Assembly: GCA_963976865.1 (NCBI GenBank)
Contig: CAXBLY010000007.1
Location: 54,668 to 118,667, forward strand
Length of the DNA stretch: 64,000 bases
Direction of reading: 5' to 3'
DNA from: UBA1858 sp963976865
GTDB lineage: Bacteria; Pseudomonadota; Gammaproteobacteria; UBA4575
Shown: piece after piece, positions 27,799-37,743 of the stretch
Layout: the number at the start of each line of letters is the position of its first letter
Position numbering within the stretch: the first letter of the stretch is position 1
Notes under the pieces: model-generated
What the model saw: only the letters and a program-made list of their open reading frames with translations
The model's database searches: none
What the model was told of the DNA's origin: nothing
Translations under genes and position numbers: made by a program

Positions 27799-29121
27799 AT
27801 GTCATTTATGGATTTCAAATACAAGAAATACTTTTTAAGATATTTTGGTGAGGAATTAGGCCCTAGAGTTGAAAACGCCTTTGTAAATGGTGGTATTGCG
27901 TCAGTACTTGGGAGGGGATTTCCAATTTTAGCTCTGATGATTTGTGCGAGGCTGCTTGATCCAGATGCGTTCGGTAAATTTATGATGATCTATGGAGCGA
28001 TAATTTCATTTGCGATGCTGACAGATGCTGGATTAGGAACTACTGTGACAAAATTCACAGCTCAATATAAGAATCTAGATACGCTGAGAGTGTCGCAAAT
28101 AATATCTTTAGCGCAGTATATATCTGTTTTTAATATAGTAATCTTAACAAGCGCGTTAATTTTATTTGGTGATGAGGTTGCGCGATATATTCTTGCAGAT
28201 GGTTCGTTAAAGCAGTATTTGGTTATTTCAATTGTAATTATTTTGTTCAACGGGCTATGTAGTATTCAGCAAGCAATTCTTTATGGTCTCGAGGATTATA
28301 GGAGTGTTAAGAAAGCTAATTTCAATACAGGTTTAATTATTCTTTTAAGTTTGCCAATAGGTGCTATGTTTTTTGGCGTTATAGGTATGCTTATAACATT
28401 GTCTATAGCGAAATTTGTGAATGTTGTTGTTTTATTGTCTGCAACTCAAAGTAATTTCATATTATTGGGAATTGATAGATTTGGCGGTATTGAGAGAAAT
28501 GATTTTAAGACTCTTATCGGGTTTAGTTTTCCAACATTTTTGAATTCATTATTATTTGGTCCAGTGATACTTTTCACTATGTCTATTGTGGCACATCATT
28601 TTGATGGTCATGTGCAAGTAGGTATATATAATGCTGCATATCAGTGGTTCTCGTTTGTTATATTCATACCCGGTGTATTTACGGTTGGTGCGTTACCAAT
28701 TCTTAGCGAACAAATAAATAGAGGTAATGTAGAGCGAGCCGAAAAACTAGTTAAAGATAAAATTAAATTCATTTTATATTTGTTGTCACCTGTGGTGATC
28801 GTATTGATGTTGCTGTCACCTTTTATAATGAAATTATATGGTGACGGTTATGAGGATTCGTGGAAAGTACTGTTAGTTCTAATGGTAGCAGTATTGATTG
28901 CTCTTCCTCAGGGGTTGTTGGGTAATTATATAATTAGTAATGATAAAGTATGGCGTTGGTTTGTTTCTAGCATTGCATGGGCATTAACATTTATTTCTGT
29001 AACTTATATTTTAGTGGATTTCGGTGCTCTTGGAATTGCGATTGGCTTGCTTGCCGCTTATATATCTAGAGCTATATTTGCAATATATTTTTTTAAGATA
29101 ATACAACGCAGCAGCAATTAA
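27799..29121 (+). CDS. Oligosaccharide flippase, Wzx/MATE-type
   Basis: Inner-membrane protein that flips lipid-linked oligosaccharide units to the periplasm. The 440 residues contain about a dozen hydrophobic segments with the family's N-terminal GIASVLGRGFPILALMICARLLDPDAFGKF, quoted here as its key part ARLLDPDAFGKF, and TDAGLGTTVTKF. Placement beside a polymerase-like gene and glycosyltransferases supports a Wzx role. AT-rich like its neighbours. A MurJ or teichuronic-type exporter is less likely because of the LLDPxxFG N-terminal pattern. Confidence 0.88.
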   Translation: MSFMDFKYKKYFLRYFGEELGPRVENAFVNGGIASVLGRGFPILALMICARLLDPDAFGKFMMIYGAIISFAMLTDAGLGTTVTKFTAQYKNLDTLRVSQIISLAQYISVFNIVILTSALILFGDEVARYILADGSLKQYLVISIVIILFNGLCSIQQAILYGLEDYRSVKKANFNTGLIILLSLPIGAMFFGVIGMLITLSIAKFVNVVVLLSATQSNFILLGIDRFGGIERNDFKTLIGFSFPTFLNSLLFGPVILFTMSIVAHHFDGHVQVGIYNAAYQWFSFVIFIPGVFTVGALPILSEQINRGNVERAEKLVKDKIKFILYLLSPVVIVLMLLSPFIMKLYGDGYEDSWKVLLVLMVAVLIALPQGLLGNYIISNDKVWRWFVSSIAWALTFISVTYILVDFGALGIAIGLLAAYISRAIFAIYFFKIIQRSSN

Positions 29122-29156
29122 ATAACAAATAACATACCTTGGTGTAATTTACTATA

Positions 29157-30503
29157 GTGAGTCAAAATAAAATCAATAAAGAATTTTCTTTTTATTTCAC
29201 TGCACTCCTGATTTTGCTTTTATGTCCATGGATTGTCCCTAGGGGGTATGAAATTATTTGTGGTGCTGCGTTATTCTGGATGCTTAGAGGGCCATTACAA
29301 GTAATCCAAACGTTGAGCTTGATTGTGATTATTAAGAACCTTAATCCTGCGTTTATTGAATTATCGTTGTCATTAGCCTTGATGGGTTGGGGGGCGGTAT
29401 TTATTGCGGTATTGAGAGCAATTTTCCTTCTAAAGAAATCAATGATGCAGTCTTTATTTTCAATAATAATATTTTCAATGGTTGTTGCTGTTTTTAGTTT
29501 TTTTGTAAGTCCTAACATTGATGTTTCTATGATGAAGATACTTTCCTTTGCATTGTTTTCTTGTGCAGTTGTGGTGTGTGCTCTTTCTTTGAATGCTAAA
29601 GAAGCAGAGTCGTTAAAAGTATGGATCTTTTCTTTCTATGCAGTAATAGTGCTTTTGTCATTGCCGATATATTTTTTTCCTGCTATAGGATTTAATCGAA
29701 ATGCTGCAGGCTTCCAAGGAATAATGAACCATCCTCAACTGTTTGGCATTATTTTATCGCCGCTAACTGCTTGGATGCTTTGTCGAGTATTGATTACTAG
29801 AGAGAAAAGCGCTCATATTTGGTGGATTGTAATTGTGCTATTAATTTCACTGCACTTATTTAGTCAAGCACGAACAGGTATATTGGCAGTAGCGTTAGCT
29901 TTGATGGTTGCTTTCTTTTTTGGGCTTGCTAAGAAAAAAAGCACTATATATATGAGTAAGGCTGTCATGATGGGGATGTTGGTTTTTGTATTTGGAATTA
30001 TTGCTTACATATCATCTGGTGATGTATCTGATAAAGTGGACGAGTTCCTTTTGAAAGGTGATGGTTCTAATGTAAGTAGCGCCTTTACTCATAGCAGGGG
30101 TGGTGCTATATCTTCTCAGTGGAATAATTTTATTGCGAATCCACTTATGGGCACAGGCTTTGGTGTCTATCCTAATGGCATGCATCCTAATAGTGTTTCT
30201 TATTTTCATGGAATTCCGATTTCCGCATCAGTTGAAAAAGGTTTTTTGCCGACAGCGATATTGGAAGAAGTTGGTCTTATAGGTTTCTTATTGTTTTTAA
30301 ATATTATTTATTCATTAGGCAAATTTGTATTCAATGATTATGAAGTAAAGTGGGTCGCAATGTTTGCTGCTTGTTTATTTGTAAATCTAGGGGAATCTAT
30401 ATTTTTTGGTATCAATGGTATTTCACAATGGTTCTGGGTGCTTATCGCACTTTGTATCGCGCAAGGTAATAATTCAAAATGGAACAGAAGATCGCAAACC
30501 TAG
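29157..30503 (+). CDS. O-antigen polymerase/ligase-like membrane protein (Wzy/WaaL superfamily)
   Basis: Polytopic membrane protein of 448 residues. The sequence is mostly hydrophobic with a large loop between SHSRGGAISSQWNNFIANPLMGTGFG, visible as the motif NPLMGTGFGVYP, and GFLPTAILEEVGLIGFLLF; this loop pattern (H/N..N..lG.G....HN) is typical of Wzy_C/WaaL proteins. LFSQARTGILAVALAL is the usual SRxg motif segment. Whether it polymerises repeat units or ligates them cannot be told from sequence. GTG start; its end overlaps the next glycosyltransferase by 25 bases. Confidence 0.82.
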   Translation: MSQNKINKEFSFYFTALLILLLCPWIVPRGYEIICGAALFWMLRGPLQVIQTLSLIVIIKNLNPAFIELSLSLALMGWGAVFIAVLRAIFLLKKSMMQSLFSIIIFSMVVAVFSFFVSPNIDVSMMKILSFALFSCAVVVCALSLNAKEAESLKVWIFSFYAVIVLLSLPIYFFPAIGFNRNAAGFQGIMNHPQLFGIILSPLTAWMLCRVLITREKSAHIWWIVIVLLISLHLFSQARTGILAVALALMVAFFFGLAKKKSTIYMSKAVMMGMLVFVFGIIAYISSGDVSDKVDEFLLKGDGSNVSSAFTHSRGGAISSQWNNFIANPLMGTGFGVYPNGMHPNSVSYFHGIPISASVEKGFLPTAILEEVGLIGFLLFLNIIYSLGKFVFNDYEVKWVAMFAACLFVNLGESIFFGINGISQWFWVLIALCIAQGNNSKWNRRSQT

Positions 30504-31624
30504 TTTTTTGGCAGGTTTCTCCAAGTATACATCAGGCTTCTCTGATAACCAGAATCGACCAATTGTTAGAAGGTGTTGATGTGATGTGCGTCTTTATGGG
30601 GCAGGTAGGTTCTGAGAGATTAGAATTAGGTTGGAGTTTACCGGATTATGGAGAGACTAAACTGGAATTCCCCAAATCAAAAAATGAGTTAGATAAATTG
30701 TATAGCTCATTAGATGGTGACTCTATACATATATTCTCTAACGTGGTTAACAATTCGCTTATTCGTTATGTGTATAAAAAATCTGTTTATGATGTGAATG
30801 CAAAAGTTGGTTTGCTAAGTGAGGGTTTTAATGGTCGTGGAATAAAAGGCTTGTTAAGAATTTTCCGAAGAGATTTAAAGGATCGTTTTTTACTTCGTAA
30901 TTTAGATTTTGTTTTGGCAATTGGTGCTAATGCCTATGAATGGTATAATTTGTGTGGAGTACCTGAAAATAATATATATCCCTTCCTTTATGTTGTAGAT
31001 ACGTTTGATCAAGTAAAAGTAAGTGAGAAGCATAATGATGTTGAAATAATTTTCGTTGGAAGGCTTTGCGCACGAAAAAACATTGATACTTTGATAGATG
31101 CGTTAGGTAGCTTAGATCTGAAAGAATGGCGATTGAAAATTATTGGTTCTGGTGAAGATGAAGAATCACTACAGGGCTTATGTGAATCTCTAAATATAAA
31201 TCACAAAGTCGAATTTTTTGGTGCTTTGAAATACAGTGATGTGATTGACCATGTGGCTATGGCTGACTTCTTGGTTCTTCCGAGTTTATTTGATGGGTGG
31301 GGTGCAGTTGTAAATGAAGCCCTTAGTCAGGGAACGCCTGTGCTTTGTAGTGATGACTGTGGTGCTAAAGATTTGATTGTTCGTGGTTGGAGCGGTGATA
31401 TATTTGCAGCCGAATCAAAAAGTGATTTAGCTGCTTTGCTTTATAGTTATATTGAAGATGGGCCTATATCTCCTGATAGGAGGGTTGAAATAAGAAAATA
31501 TTATAGCTGCATATCTGCTGAAGAAATATCTCAATATTTTTCTAAAATACTTAATCATATAATTGATGGAAATGGAACAAAGAAACCGCGCCCACCCTGG
31601 GTCGCAAAGAAGGAATTAAATTAA
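30479..31624 (+). CDS. Glycosyltransferase family 4 protein
   Basis: GT-B fold glycosyltransferase of 381 residues. The C-terminal half has IIFVGRLCARKNIDTLIDAL (sugar-nucleotide domain entry), FFGALKYSDVIDHVAMADF, and the EX7E-type region SLFDGWGAVVNEALSQGTPVLCS. The donor and acceptor are unknown. It starts inside the end of the polymerase-like gene and ends with a basic, proline-rich tail. AT-rich. Confidence 0.86.
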   Translation: MEQKIANLVFWQVSPSIHQASLITRIDQLLEGVDVMCVFMGQVGSERLELGWSLPDYGETKLEFPKSKNELDKLYSSLDGDSIHIFSNVVNNSLIRYVYKKSVYDVNAKVGLLSEGFNGRGIKGLLRIFRRDLKDRFLLRNLDFVLAIGANAYEWYNLCGVPENNIYPFLYVVDTFDQVKVSEKHNDVEIIFVGRLCARKNIDTLIDALGSLDLKEWRLKIIGSGEDEESLQGLCESLNINHKVEFFGALKYSDVIDHVAMADFLVLPSLFDGWGAVVNEALSQGTPVLCSDDCGAKDLIVRGWSGDIFAAESKSDLAALLYSYIEDGPISPDRRVEIRKYYSCISAEEISQYFSKILNHIIDGNGTKKPRPPWVAKKELN

Positions 31625-31639
31625 TCCTTGTATTAAATT

Positions 31640-32767
31640 ATGCGAATTTATCAATTAATACATAGTGTAGATACCATTTCTTCGGGTCCAAGTTATTCTG
31701 TCATCAGGTTGTCTCAACAACTATCTATGTCAGGTTATAAAGTGACAGTGATCACTAATGGTGAAGGCCTTAATATAAATTCTTCTGCTCTTGACGTTGA
31801 AATTATTTCTAAGATAGGTAGGTTAGACGCGAATTTTGTTTCTCGGTTTAGAGAAAAATTAAATACTGTTTTTGCATCGGATTTGTCTGTTTTGCATGGC
31901 CATGGCATTTGGCGACCAGTCAATCTTGCTCCTTTGCTTAGGAGACGTGGTAGTCAAACTAAAATTCTTTGGAGCCCCCGCGGGATGTTTTCACGATGGA
32001 GTATGAATCATAATAAATATAGGAAGTTGCCTTTCTGGATGGGAGTGCAAAAACCTGCAATGAAAAATGTTGATTGCTTCCACGCTACATCTGAAGCTGA
32101 ATATTTAGACATAAGAAGGCTAGGCTTTATGCAACCAGTAGCATTAGTGCCAAATGGTGTTGATGTACCTCTGAACACAAACAAGGCAAGGGAAAAGCAA
32201 TTATTATTTTTAGGTAGAGTTCATAAGCAAAAAGGAATTGAGTTACTGATAGACGCTTGGGAAAGTATTTGTGCTGATTATCCAGATTGGTCTCTAAAAA
32301 TAGCTGGTCCAATTAATAATTCTTATAGTTCCTCACTCCAACAAGATACTATAGCTAGAAATATTCCTAGGTTGTCTTTTTTGGGTGAAGTCAAAGGTCA
32401 AGTTAAAACAGAATTGCTAAGTAATAGCGGTATTCTTGTATTGCCTACTTACTCAGAGAATTTTGGCATGGTTATCGCAGAAGCATTAGCTCATGCGTTA
32501 CCAGTAGTTACCACTACAGAAACACCTTGGTTGGATTTGCAGAAAGACGGTATTGGTTGGGTAATTAAGCCTGATACTAAAGAGTTGATTGAGTGCCTAA
32601 GTTTTGTGATGAGCTGTTCGCTTGGTGTCTTGCATGAAATGGGTGAGAAAGGAAAGTATTGGGTTGGGAATAATTATAGCTGGGATATTATAACTAGTGA
32701 TATTAGTGATACATATAAGTGGTTGCATGGCCTGGAAAAACAACCCAAGTGTGTGGTTACTGAATAA
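31640..32767 (+). CDS. Glycosyltransferase family 4 protein
   Basis: GT-B glycosyltransferase of 375 residues. N-terminal SGPSYSVIRLSQQLSMSGYKVTVIT shows the acceptor-side Rossmann start (key part SVIRLSQQLSMSGYKV). The donor domain has LLFLGRVHKQKGIELLIDAW and the EX7E region PTYSENFGMVIAEALAHALP. Substrates unknown. Lies 15 bases after the previous transferase, in the same orientation. Confidence 0.9.
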   Translation: MRIYQLIHSVDTISSGPSYSVIRLSQQLSMSGYKVTVITNGEGLNINSSALDVEIISKIGRLDANFVSRFREKLNTVFASDLSVLHGHGIWRPVNLAPLLRRRGSQTKILWSPRGMFSRWSMNHNKYRKLPFWMGVQKPAMKNVDCFHATSEAEYLDIRRLGFMQPVALVPNGVDVPLNTNKAREKQLLFLGRVHKQKGIELLIDAWESICADYPDWSLKIAGPINNSYSSSLQQDTIARNIPRLSFLGEVKGQVKTELLSNSGILVLPTYSENFGMVIAEALAHALPVVTTTETPWLDLQKDGIGWVIKPDTKELIECLSFVMSCSLGVLHEMGEKGKYWVGNNYSWDIITSDISDTYKWLHGLEKQPKCVVTE

Positions 32768-32811
32768 GTTTGGGCATTATTTTTTTGGGCGAATATTATG
32801 GAGTTTCTTAC

Positions 32812-33642
32812 ATGGTTGATGTGACAGTGCTGATTATCTCGTTTAATGAGATTGAAAATATTCCACATGCTGTGAAGAACTGCAAAGGTTGGGCTAAAGA
32901 GATAATTGTTCTCGATTCAGGTAGTACTGATGGAACCGTAGAGTATCTAAAAGCAGAGCAATGTAAAGTTTTCTACAGGGAGTTTGACAATTTTTCAAAT
33001 CAAAGGAAGTACTTGCTAAATAGTATTGATGTATTTACAGAGTGGGTTTTCGTACTGGATGCAGATGAATATTTGACAGATGAATTGAAACGTGAAATTG
33101 AAGAAGAGTTAAAGAATCCAAAATTTGATGCTTATCGTATCAAGAGAAGATTCTATTGGATGGGGAAATGGGTTAAGAGAGGTTATTACCCAACAGAGCT
33201 TGTTCGATTCGGTAAGTACAAACTACTAGATTGTGACGGTAGGCCTATTAATGAGCATGTCATCTGTAAGACTGATAATGTTGGAAGTTTTGAAAACGAC
33301 TTTATTGATGAAAATAGAAATGGATTAGCGGCGTGGTTTGAGAAGCATAATAACTATTCTAGTCGTGAAGCTGATGTATTATTTGAAGTGGACGAAACCA
33401 AATATAATCTATTCGGTTCGCAATACGAGCGCAAACGTTGGATAAGAACAAATATATGGAATAAGTTGCCAGTATTTATTCGACCTTTCTTATATCTGAA
33501 TTATAGGTTATTTATTAAGCTGGGAATTTTAGATGGACCGCGCGTTGCTCTATATCATTTTTTGCATGCGTTTATTTATAGGTCAATGATAGATGCTAAG
33601 TATCTTGAGAGAAAATGGGCGAATAATAAACGTAATCAATAA
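32812..33642 (+). CDS. Glycosyltransferase family 2 protein, WaaE-like
   Basis: GT-A fold transferase. ATG at 32812 is preferred because GGAG lies 8 bases before it and the protein then begins with the usual VTVLIISFNEIENI; an upstream ATG at 32770 is open. About 276 residues. Seen: IIVLDSGSTDGTVEYL, the NFSNQRKYLL segment, the DXD-like FVLDADEYLTDEL, and RIKRRFYWMGKWVKRGYYP, which together resemble LPS-core beta-glucosyltransferases of the WaaE/KdtX type. It is the last clearly AT-rich gene in the locus. Confidence 0.88.
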   Translation: MVDVTVLIISFNEIENIPHAVKNCKGWAKEIIVLDSGSTDGTVEYLKAEQCKVFYREFDNFSNQRKYLLNSIDVFTEWVFVLDADEYLTDELKREIEEELKNPKFDAYRIKRRFYWMGKWVKRGYYPTELVRFGKYKLLDCDGRPINEHVICKTDNVGSFENDFIDENRNGLAAWFEKHNNYSSREADVLFEVDETKYNLFGSQYERKRWIRTNIWNKLPVFIRPFLYLNYRLFIKLGILDGPRVALYHFLHAFIYRSMIDAKYLERKWANNKRNQ

Positions 33643-33686
33643 TAATGCGCTATGTTGTTATATATTAACTTTTAAAGAAATACTGA

Positions 33687-35822
33687 ATGAAACAAATCCT
33701 CCAAGATCTTAAATCTGGTAACACCATTATTGAAGATGTCCCGTGTCCTTCTGTAAAAGCAGGGCATTTATTGATATCGACAACACATACGCTTATTTCT
33801 GCGGGCACTGAGAGAATGCTGGTTGATTTTGGCAAAGCCAATATGATTGATAAAGCTCGCCAGCAGCCAGATAAAGTCAAAATGGTGATCGATAAAGTAA
33901 AGACAGATGGTCTTGCGCCCACTATTCAGTCAGTTAAGAACAAGTTAGAACAGCCATTGCCCATGGGTTACTGCAATGTGGGTACAGTCATTGAAGTGGG
34001 TAAAGGGGTTGATGGTTTTTCTGTAGGTGACCGCGTGGCATCTAATGGCAAACATGCGGAAGTGGTGTGTGTGCCTAAAAATTTGTGTGCCAAAATTCCT
34101 GAGGCGGTCACAGATGAGGAAGCTGCCTTTACTGTGATCTCCTCTATTGCTTTGCAGGGTATTCGGCTGGTTCAGCCTACGCTGGGTGAGCGAGTAGTGG
34201 TCACGGGCCTGGGGTTGATTGGTTTGTTAACGGTTCAGTTATTGCGAGCACAGGGGTGTTCTGTGCTGGGTATAGATATGGACTCAGCCAAATGTGAATT
34301 AGCCCGGCAATTTGGTGCTGAAGTAGTCGATTTATCGAAAGGGCAAGACCCGGTTGCTGTCTCTGTTAATTTCTCACAAGGCTGCGGGGTAGATGCGGTG
34401 TTAATTACTGCCTCAACAAAAAGTAATGACCCGGTGCACCAGGCGGCGACAATGTGTCGCAAGCGTGGGCGCATTGTGTTGGTAGGTGTGGTTGGGCTTG
34501 CGCTTTCACGCGCAGACTTTTATGAAAAAGAATTGTCGTTTCAGGTGTCATGCTCTTATGGGCCTGGGCGTTATGATGCTGCCTATGAAGAACAGGGGCA
34601 TGATTACCCGTTAGGTCATGTGCGCTGGACAGAGCAGCGTAACTTTCAGGCAGTGCTGGATTTGCTCGCGGCTAAATCGCTGGCTATTAATGCCTTGATC
34701 ACGCATCGCTTTAATATTGATCAGGCTGCAGAGGCGTACGCAACCATGGAAAATGAACAACCCATGGGTATTGTTCTGCAATTTCCTGACAATGGTTCAT
34801 CATCAGAAGGGAGTGCTCGTTTAAAACGTACGATTAGTTATCAAAACTCAGTCAGCCAGCCAGCGAATAAAGTCTCAGTGGGGTTTATTGGGGCGGGTAA
34901 CTATGCAACCCAGGTGTTAATTCCTGCGTTTAGTCAAACGCCAACCAACCTTGTGTCAATTTCATCCAGCACCGGTGTGACGGGCACGCATGCTGCGAAG
35001 AAGTTTAACTTTGCACACTCCACGACAGATACAGAAGCATTAGTAAAGTCTGGCGATGTGAATACGCTGGCCATTGTGACGCGGCATAACTCACATGCGA
35101 AGTGGATTACACAGGCATTGAAAAATGGCAAACACGTTTTTGTGGAAAAACCGCTGGCCATTAATTCGCAGCAGCTGGAAGAGATAAAGCAAGCCTACAA
35201 CGAATATGCGGTACCCAATGGTCTGCAACTGATGGTGGGGTTTAATCGCCGCTTTGCGCCACAGGTAGTCAAAATGCGTACACTGCTGGAAGCTACCAGT
35301 GGGCCTAAAAGTTTTATCATGACGGTGAATGCCGGCGCGATTCCCGCAGACCACTGGACACAGGATATGAATGTCGGCGGTGGGCGTATTATTGGTGAAG
35401 GTTGTCACTTTATTGATTTACTGCGCTTTCTGGCGGCATCACCAAGCACGGGTGTGCGTGCCATGAAAATGTCTGAGCCCGGCAATCATTGTGCAGATAA
35501 TGTTTCATTCACCATTGAGTTTGAAAATGGTTCAATGGGAACGGTTCATTACCTGGCGTCGGGCAGCAAAGCATTTCCCAAGGAACGTCTGGAAGTATTT
35601 TGTTCCGGGGCAGTGTTACAATTGGATAACTTCCGCAAACTTAAAGGGTATGGCTGGTCTGGCTTTAAACAAATGAATCTCTCAAGGCAGGACAAAGGTA
35701 ATAATGCATGTGTGAAAGCATTTGTAGATTCAGTGAGCGCTGGCGGTTGTAGCCCGATAAGCTTTGATGAGCTATGTGAGGTGACGCAACTGAGTTTTGA
35801 TATTGTCGATCAGATCAGTTAA
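33687..35822 (+). CDS. Bi-domain oxidoreductase: zinc-type alcohol dehydrogenase fused to Gfo/Idh/MocA domain
   Basis: A 711-residue fusion. Residues about 1-370 are a medium-chain dehydrogenase (SAGTERMLVDFGKANMIDKAR, GYCNVGTVIEVGKGVDGFSVGDRV in part, VVVTGLGLIGLLTVQLL). Residues about 385-711 are a Gfo/Idh/MocA NAD(P)-dependent dehydrogenase (VGFIGAGNYATQVLIPAF, KHVFVEKPLAIN, GGGRIIGEGCHFIDLLRF). Such fusions are found in polysaccharide loci next to heparinase-like genes and are presumed to modify sugars, but the reaction is unknown. Base composition returns to the chromosomal norm here. Confidence 0.92.
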   Translation: MKQILQDLKSGNTIIEDVPCPSVKAGHLLISTTHTLISAGTERMLVDFGKANMIDKARQQPDKVKMVIDKVKTDGLAPTIQSVKNKLEQPLPMGYCNVGTVIEVGKGVDGFSVGDRVASNGKHAEVVCVPKNLCAKIPEAVTDEEAAFTVISSIALQGIRLVQPTLGERVVVTGLGLIGLLTVQLLRAQGCSVLGIDMDSAKCELARQFGAEVVDLSKGQDPVAVSVNFSQGCGVDAVLITASTKSNDPVHQAATMCRKRGRIVLVGVVGLALSRADFYEKELSFQVSCSYGPGRYDAAYEEQGHDYPLGHVRWTEQRNFQAVLDLLAAKSLAINALITHRFNIDQAAEAYATMENEQPMGIVLQFPDNGSSSEGSARLKRTISYQNSVSQPANKVSVGFIGAGNYATQVLIPAFSQTPTNLVSISSSTGVTGTHAAKKFNFAHSTTDTEALVKSGDVNTLAIVTRHNSHAKWITQALKNGKHVFVEKPLAINSQQLEEIKQAYNEYAVPNGLQLMVGFNRRFAPQVVKMRTLLEATSGPKSFIMTVNAGAIPADHWTQDMNVGGGRIIGEGCHFIDLLRFLAASPSTGVRAMKMSEPGNHCADNVSFTIEFENGSMGTVHYLASGSKAFPKERLEVFCSGAVLQLDNFRKLKGYGWSGFKQMNLSRQDKGNNACVKAFVDSVSAGGCSPISFDELCEVTQLSFDIVDQIS

Positions 35823-35831
35823 TTATTTTTT

Positions 35832-37523
35832 GTGTCAAACCTACATCTACTTAAGCGGTTACGTACTGCCCGCTATTTAAAACCATCCCAGTTATTCTAT
35901 TATATTCTTAGAAGAGGCTTGCCTGCACGCGCTGTAAAATATAATGGGCCTGTTACAACCAGAGCTGAAGCGAAGCTGGTAGAGCCGATTCCGGTGAATG
36001 GCATTTATGTGTCAGACACCGAGTTTGAATTCCTTAATGTGACTAGAGATATTGGCGCTGACCAAACTGATTGGCAATCAGGTGATATGTCGCGTTTATG
36101 GCAATACAACTTGCATTACTTTGACTTCCTTCGTGAGTCAGAGCGTTCGCTGGAAAATAAAAAAGCGCTGATAAATGACTGGATCAATGCGAATCCGCAA
36201 GGTGCTCAACCTGGCTGGGAGCCGTTTACGGTGAGCTTGCGCATAGTGAACTGGATGTTCTTTTTTTTAACCAGCATGGAACGTGAAGATATTCCACCTG
36301 CCTGGATTGAGAGTTTATTTGAGCAGGCGTTATGGCTTGCCAGCAATGACGAAAAACATATTTTAGCGAACCACTATTTTGAAAACATTAAGGCATTAAT
36401 GTTTGCGGGCGTGTACTTTCAGGGAAAAACAGCGGCTAAATGGCTGAAAAAATCACAACAGTTATTACGCGAACAGCTTCATGAGCAGTTTCTGGAAGAC
36501 GGTGGGCATTACGAGAAAAGCCCTCAGTACCATTGCCTGATGCTTGAAAACTGTCTGGACCTGTATAACCTGGTTGCGAATAACCGGGCGGTGTGTGACT
36601 TAAAGTTACAAACCATTTTAAAAAGCCAGATCGAATACTCATTACACTGGCTGAGTGACATTCAATACCATAACGGTGAAATTCCGCTGTTTAATGACAC
36701 TGTCAATAATGTTGCCCCTGCCTATCTTGAACTTAGCCAGTATGCCAGTCGTTTATTTTTATATGAGCCGGAAGCCAGCATTGTCTCCGGTGGAAAGGTC
36801 ATCGATCTGTATGCCTCCGGTTATTATGGCATTGAAGCCGGGCTGGATAAGTTTTTAATTGACTGTGGTGATATCAGCCCTGATTACCAGCCAGGGCATA
36901 CGCATTGTGATTTCCTGAGCTATGAGCTGGTGTTTGATGACCAGATGATTGTGGTTGATTCCGGTGTGTTTGAATACACAGAAGGTGCAATGCGTAATTA
37001 TGTGCGTTCTACCCAGGCACATAATACGGTGTCAGTCGATGGCGATCAGCAGTCTGAAATATGGGCTGAATTTAGAGTCGCGCGCCGTGCCTGTAAGTTG
37101 TTTGCAGAGATCACTCAGAATAATCAGGGTGCCTATTTCAAAGGCGGTTATGAAGGGTTTTATGCAGTGAGTGGCAAAGCCAAACACATGCGCGATGTTG
37201 CCATGCAACTGAACGAAGCGGGTAACGCTATCAGCCGTATTACAATCAGGGATGATATTCAGTTTAAAGGTAAACATCAGGTTGAGAGTTTTATACACCT
37301 GCATCCTTCGCTGGTCTGTAAAGATGATGGCGCGGGCAATATAGCGCTGATACAGTTTGGGGAAAGAGTCGCTAATGTCATACTGGATAAAGAAATAAGC
37401 TATAAAATTTCCACATCGTATTACTGCCCCGAATTTGGCAGACGACTGGAAAATTCTGTGATTATCATGCAGCACGCCGGAATAGACGGCGTTGATATGG
37501 GTTACATGATTGAGAAAGTATGA
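35832..37523 (+). CDS. Heparinase II/III family protein
   Basis: A 563-residue protein with the (alpha/alpha) toroid plus C-terminal beta-sandwich of heparinase II/III and alginate lyases. Seen: MSRLWQYNLHYFDFL, HILANHYFENIKALMFAG, YEKSPQYHCLMLENCLD, and in the second half DYQPGHTHCDFLSYEL, VVDSGVFEYTEGAMRNYVRS and STQAHNTVSVDG, which carry the His/Tyr/Arg residues of the lyase site. No signal peptide is visible, so despite the name it may act on intermediates inside the cell. GTG start 9 bases after the bi-domain oxidoreductase, a frequent partner. Confidence 0.9.
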   Translation: MSNLHLLKRLRTARYLKPSQLFYYILRRGLPARAVKYNGPVTTRAEAKLVEPIPVNGIYVSDTEFEFLNVTRDIGADQTDWQSGDMSRLWQYNLHYFDFLRESERSLENKKALINDWINANPQGAQPGWEPFTVSLRIVNWMFFFLTSMEREDIPPAWIESLFEQALWLASNDEKHILANHYFENIKALMFAGVYFQGKTAAKWLKKSQQLLREQLHEQFLEDGGHYEKSPQYHCLMLENCLDLYNLVANNRAVCDLKLQTILKSQIEYSLHWLSDIQYHNGEIPLFNDTVNNVAPAYLELSQYASRLFLYEPEASIVSGGKVIDLYASGYYGIEAGLDKFLIDCGDISPDYQPGHTHCDFLSYELVFDDQMIVVDSGVFEYTEGAMRNYVRSTQAHNTVSVDGDQQSEIWAEFRVARRACKLFAEITQNNQGAYFKGGYEGFYAVSGKAKHMRDVAMQLNEAGNAISRITIRDDIQFKGKHQVESFIHLHPSLVCKDDGAGNIALIQFGERVANVILDKEISYKISTSYYCPEFGRRLENSVIIMQHAGIDGVDMGYMIEKV

Positions 37524-37537
37524 TTATTAAAGACTTG

Positions 37538-37670
37538 CTGGATTCCCGCTTGCGCGGGAATGACGGAAATGGTTTTGGGATGATGGGTATAGGTTTGGGT
37601 GGTGTGAGTTGATTTGGAATGACGGAGATTTAAACGTTAGTCATCCCCGTGACAACGGGGATCCAGCGGT
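37538..37670. repeat. Pair of palindromic repeat cores
   Basis: Two cores lie in the 220-base gap: ATTCCC-GCTTGCGC-GGGAAT at 37542-37561 and ATCCCC-GTGACAAC-GGGGAT at 37643-37662, flanked by CTGG and by GTC/CCAG as elsewhere. They mark the only break in the polysaccharide gene run. Confidence 0.85.
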
Positions 37671-37743
37671 ATCAATTTCAAGTAATATATTACGAATAAA
37701 ATACGATGCAACTACGTGTTTAAAAAATAACGCCATTTAACTT

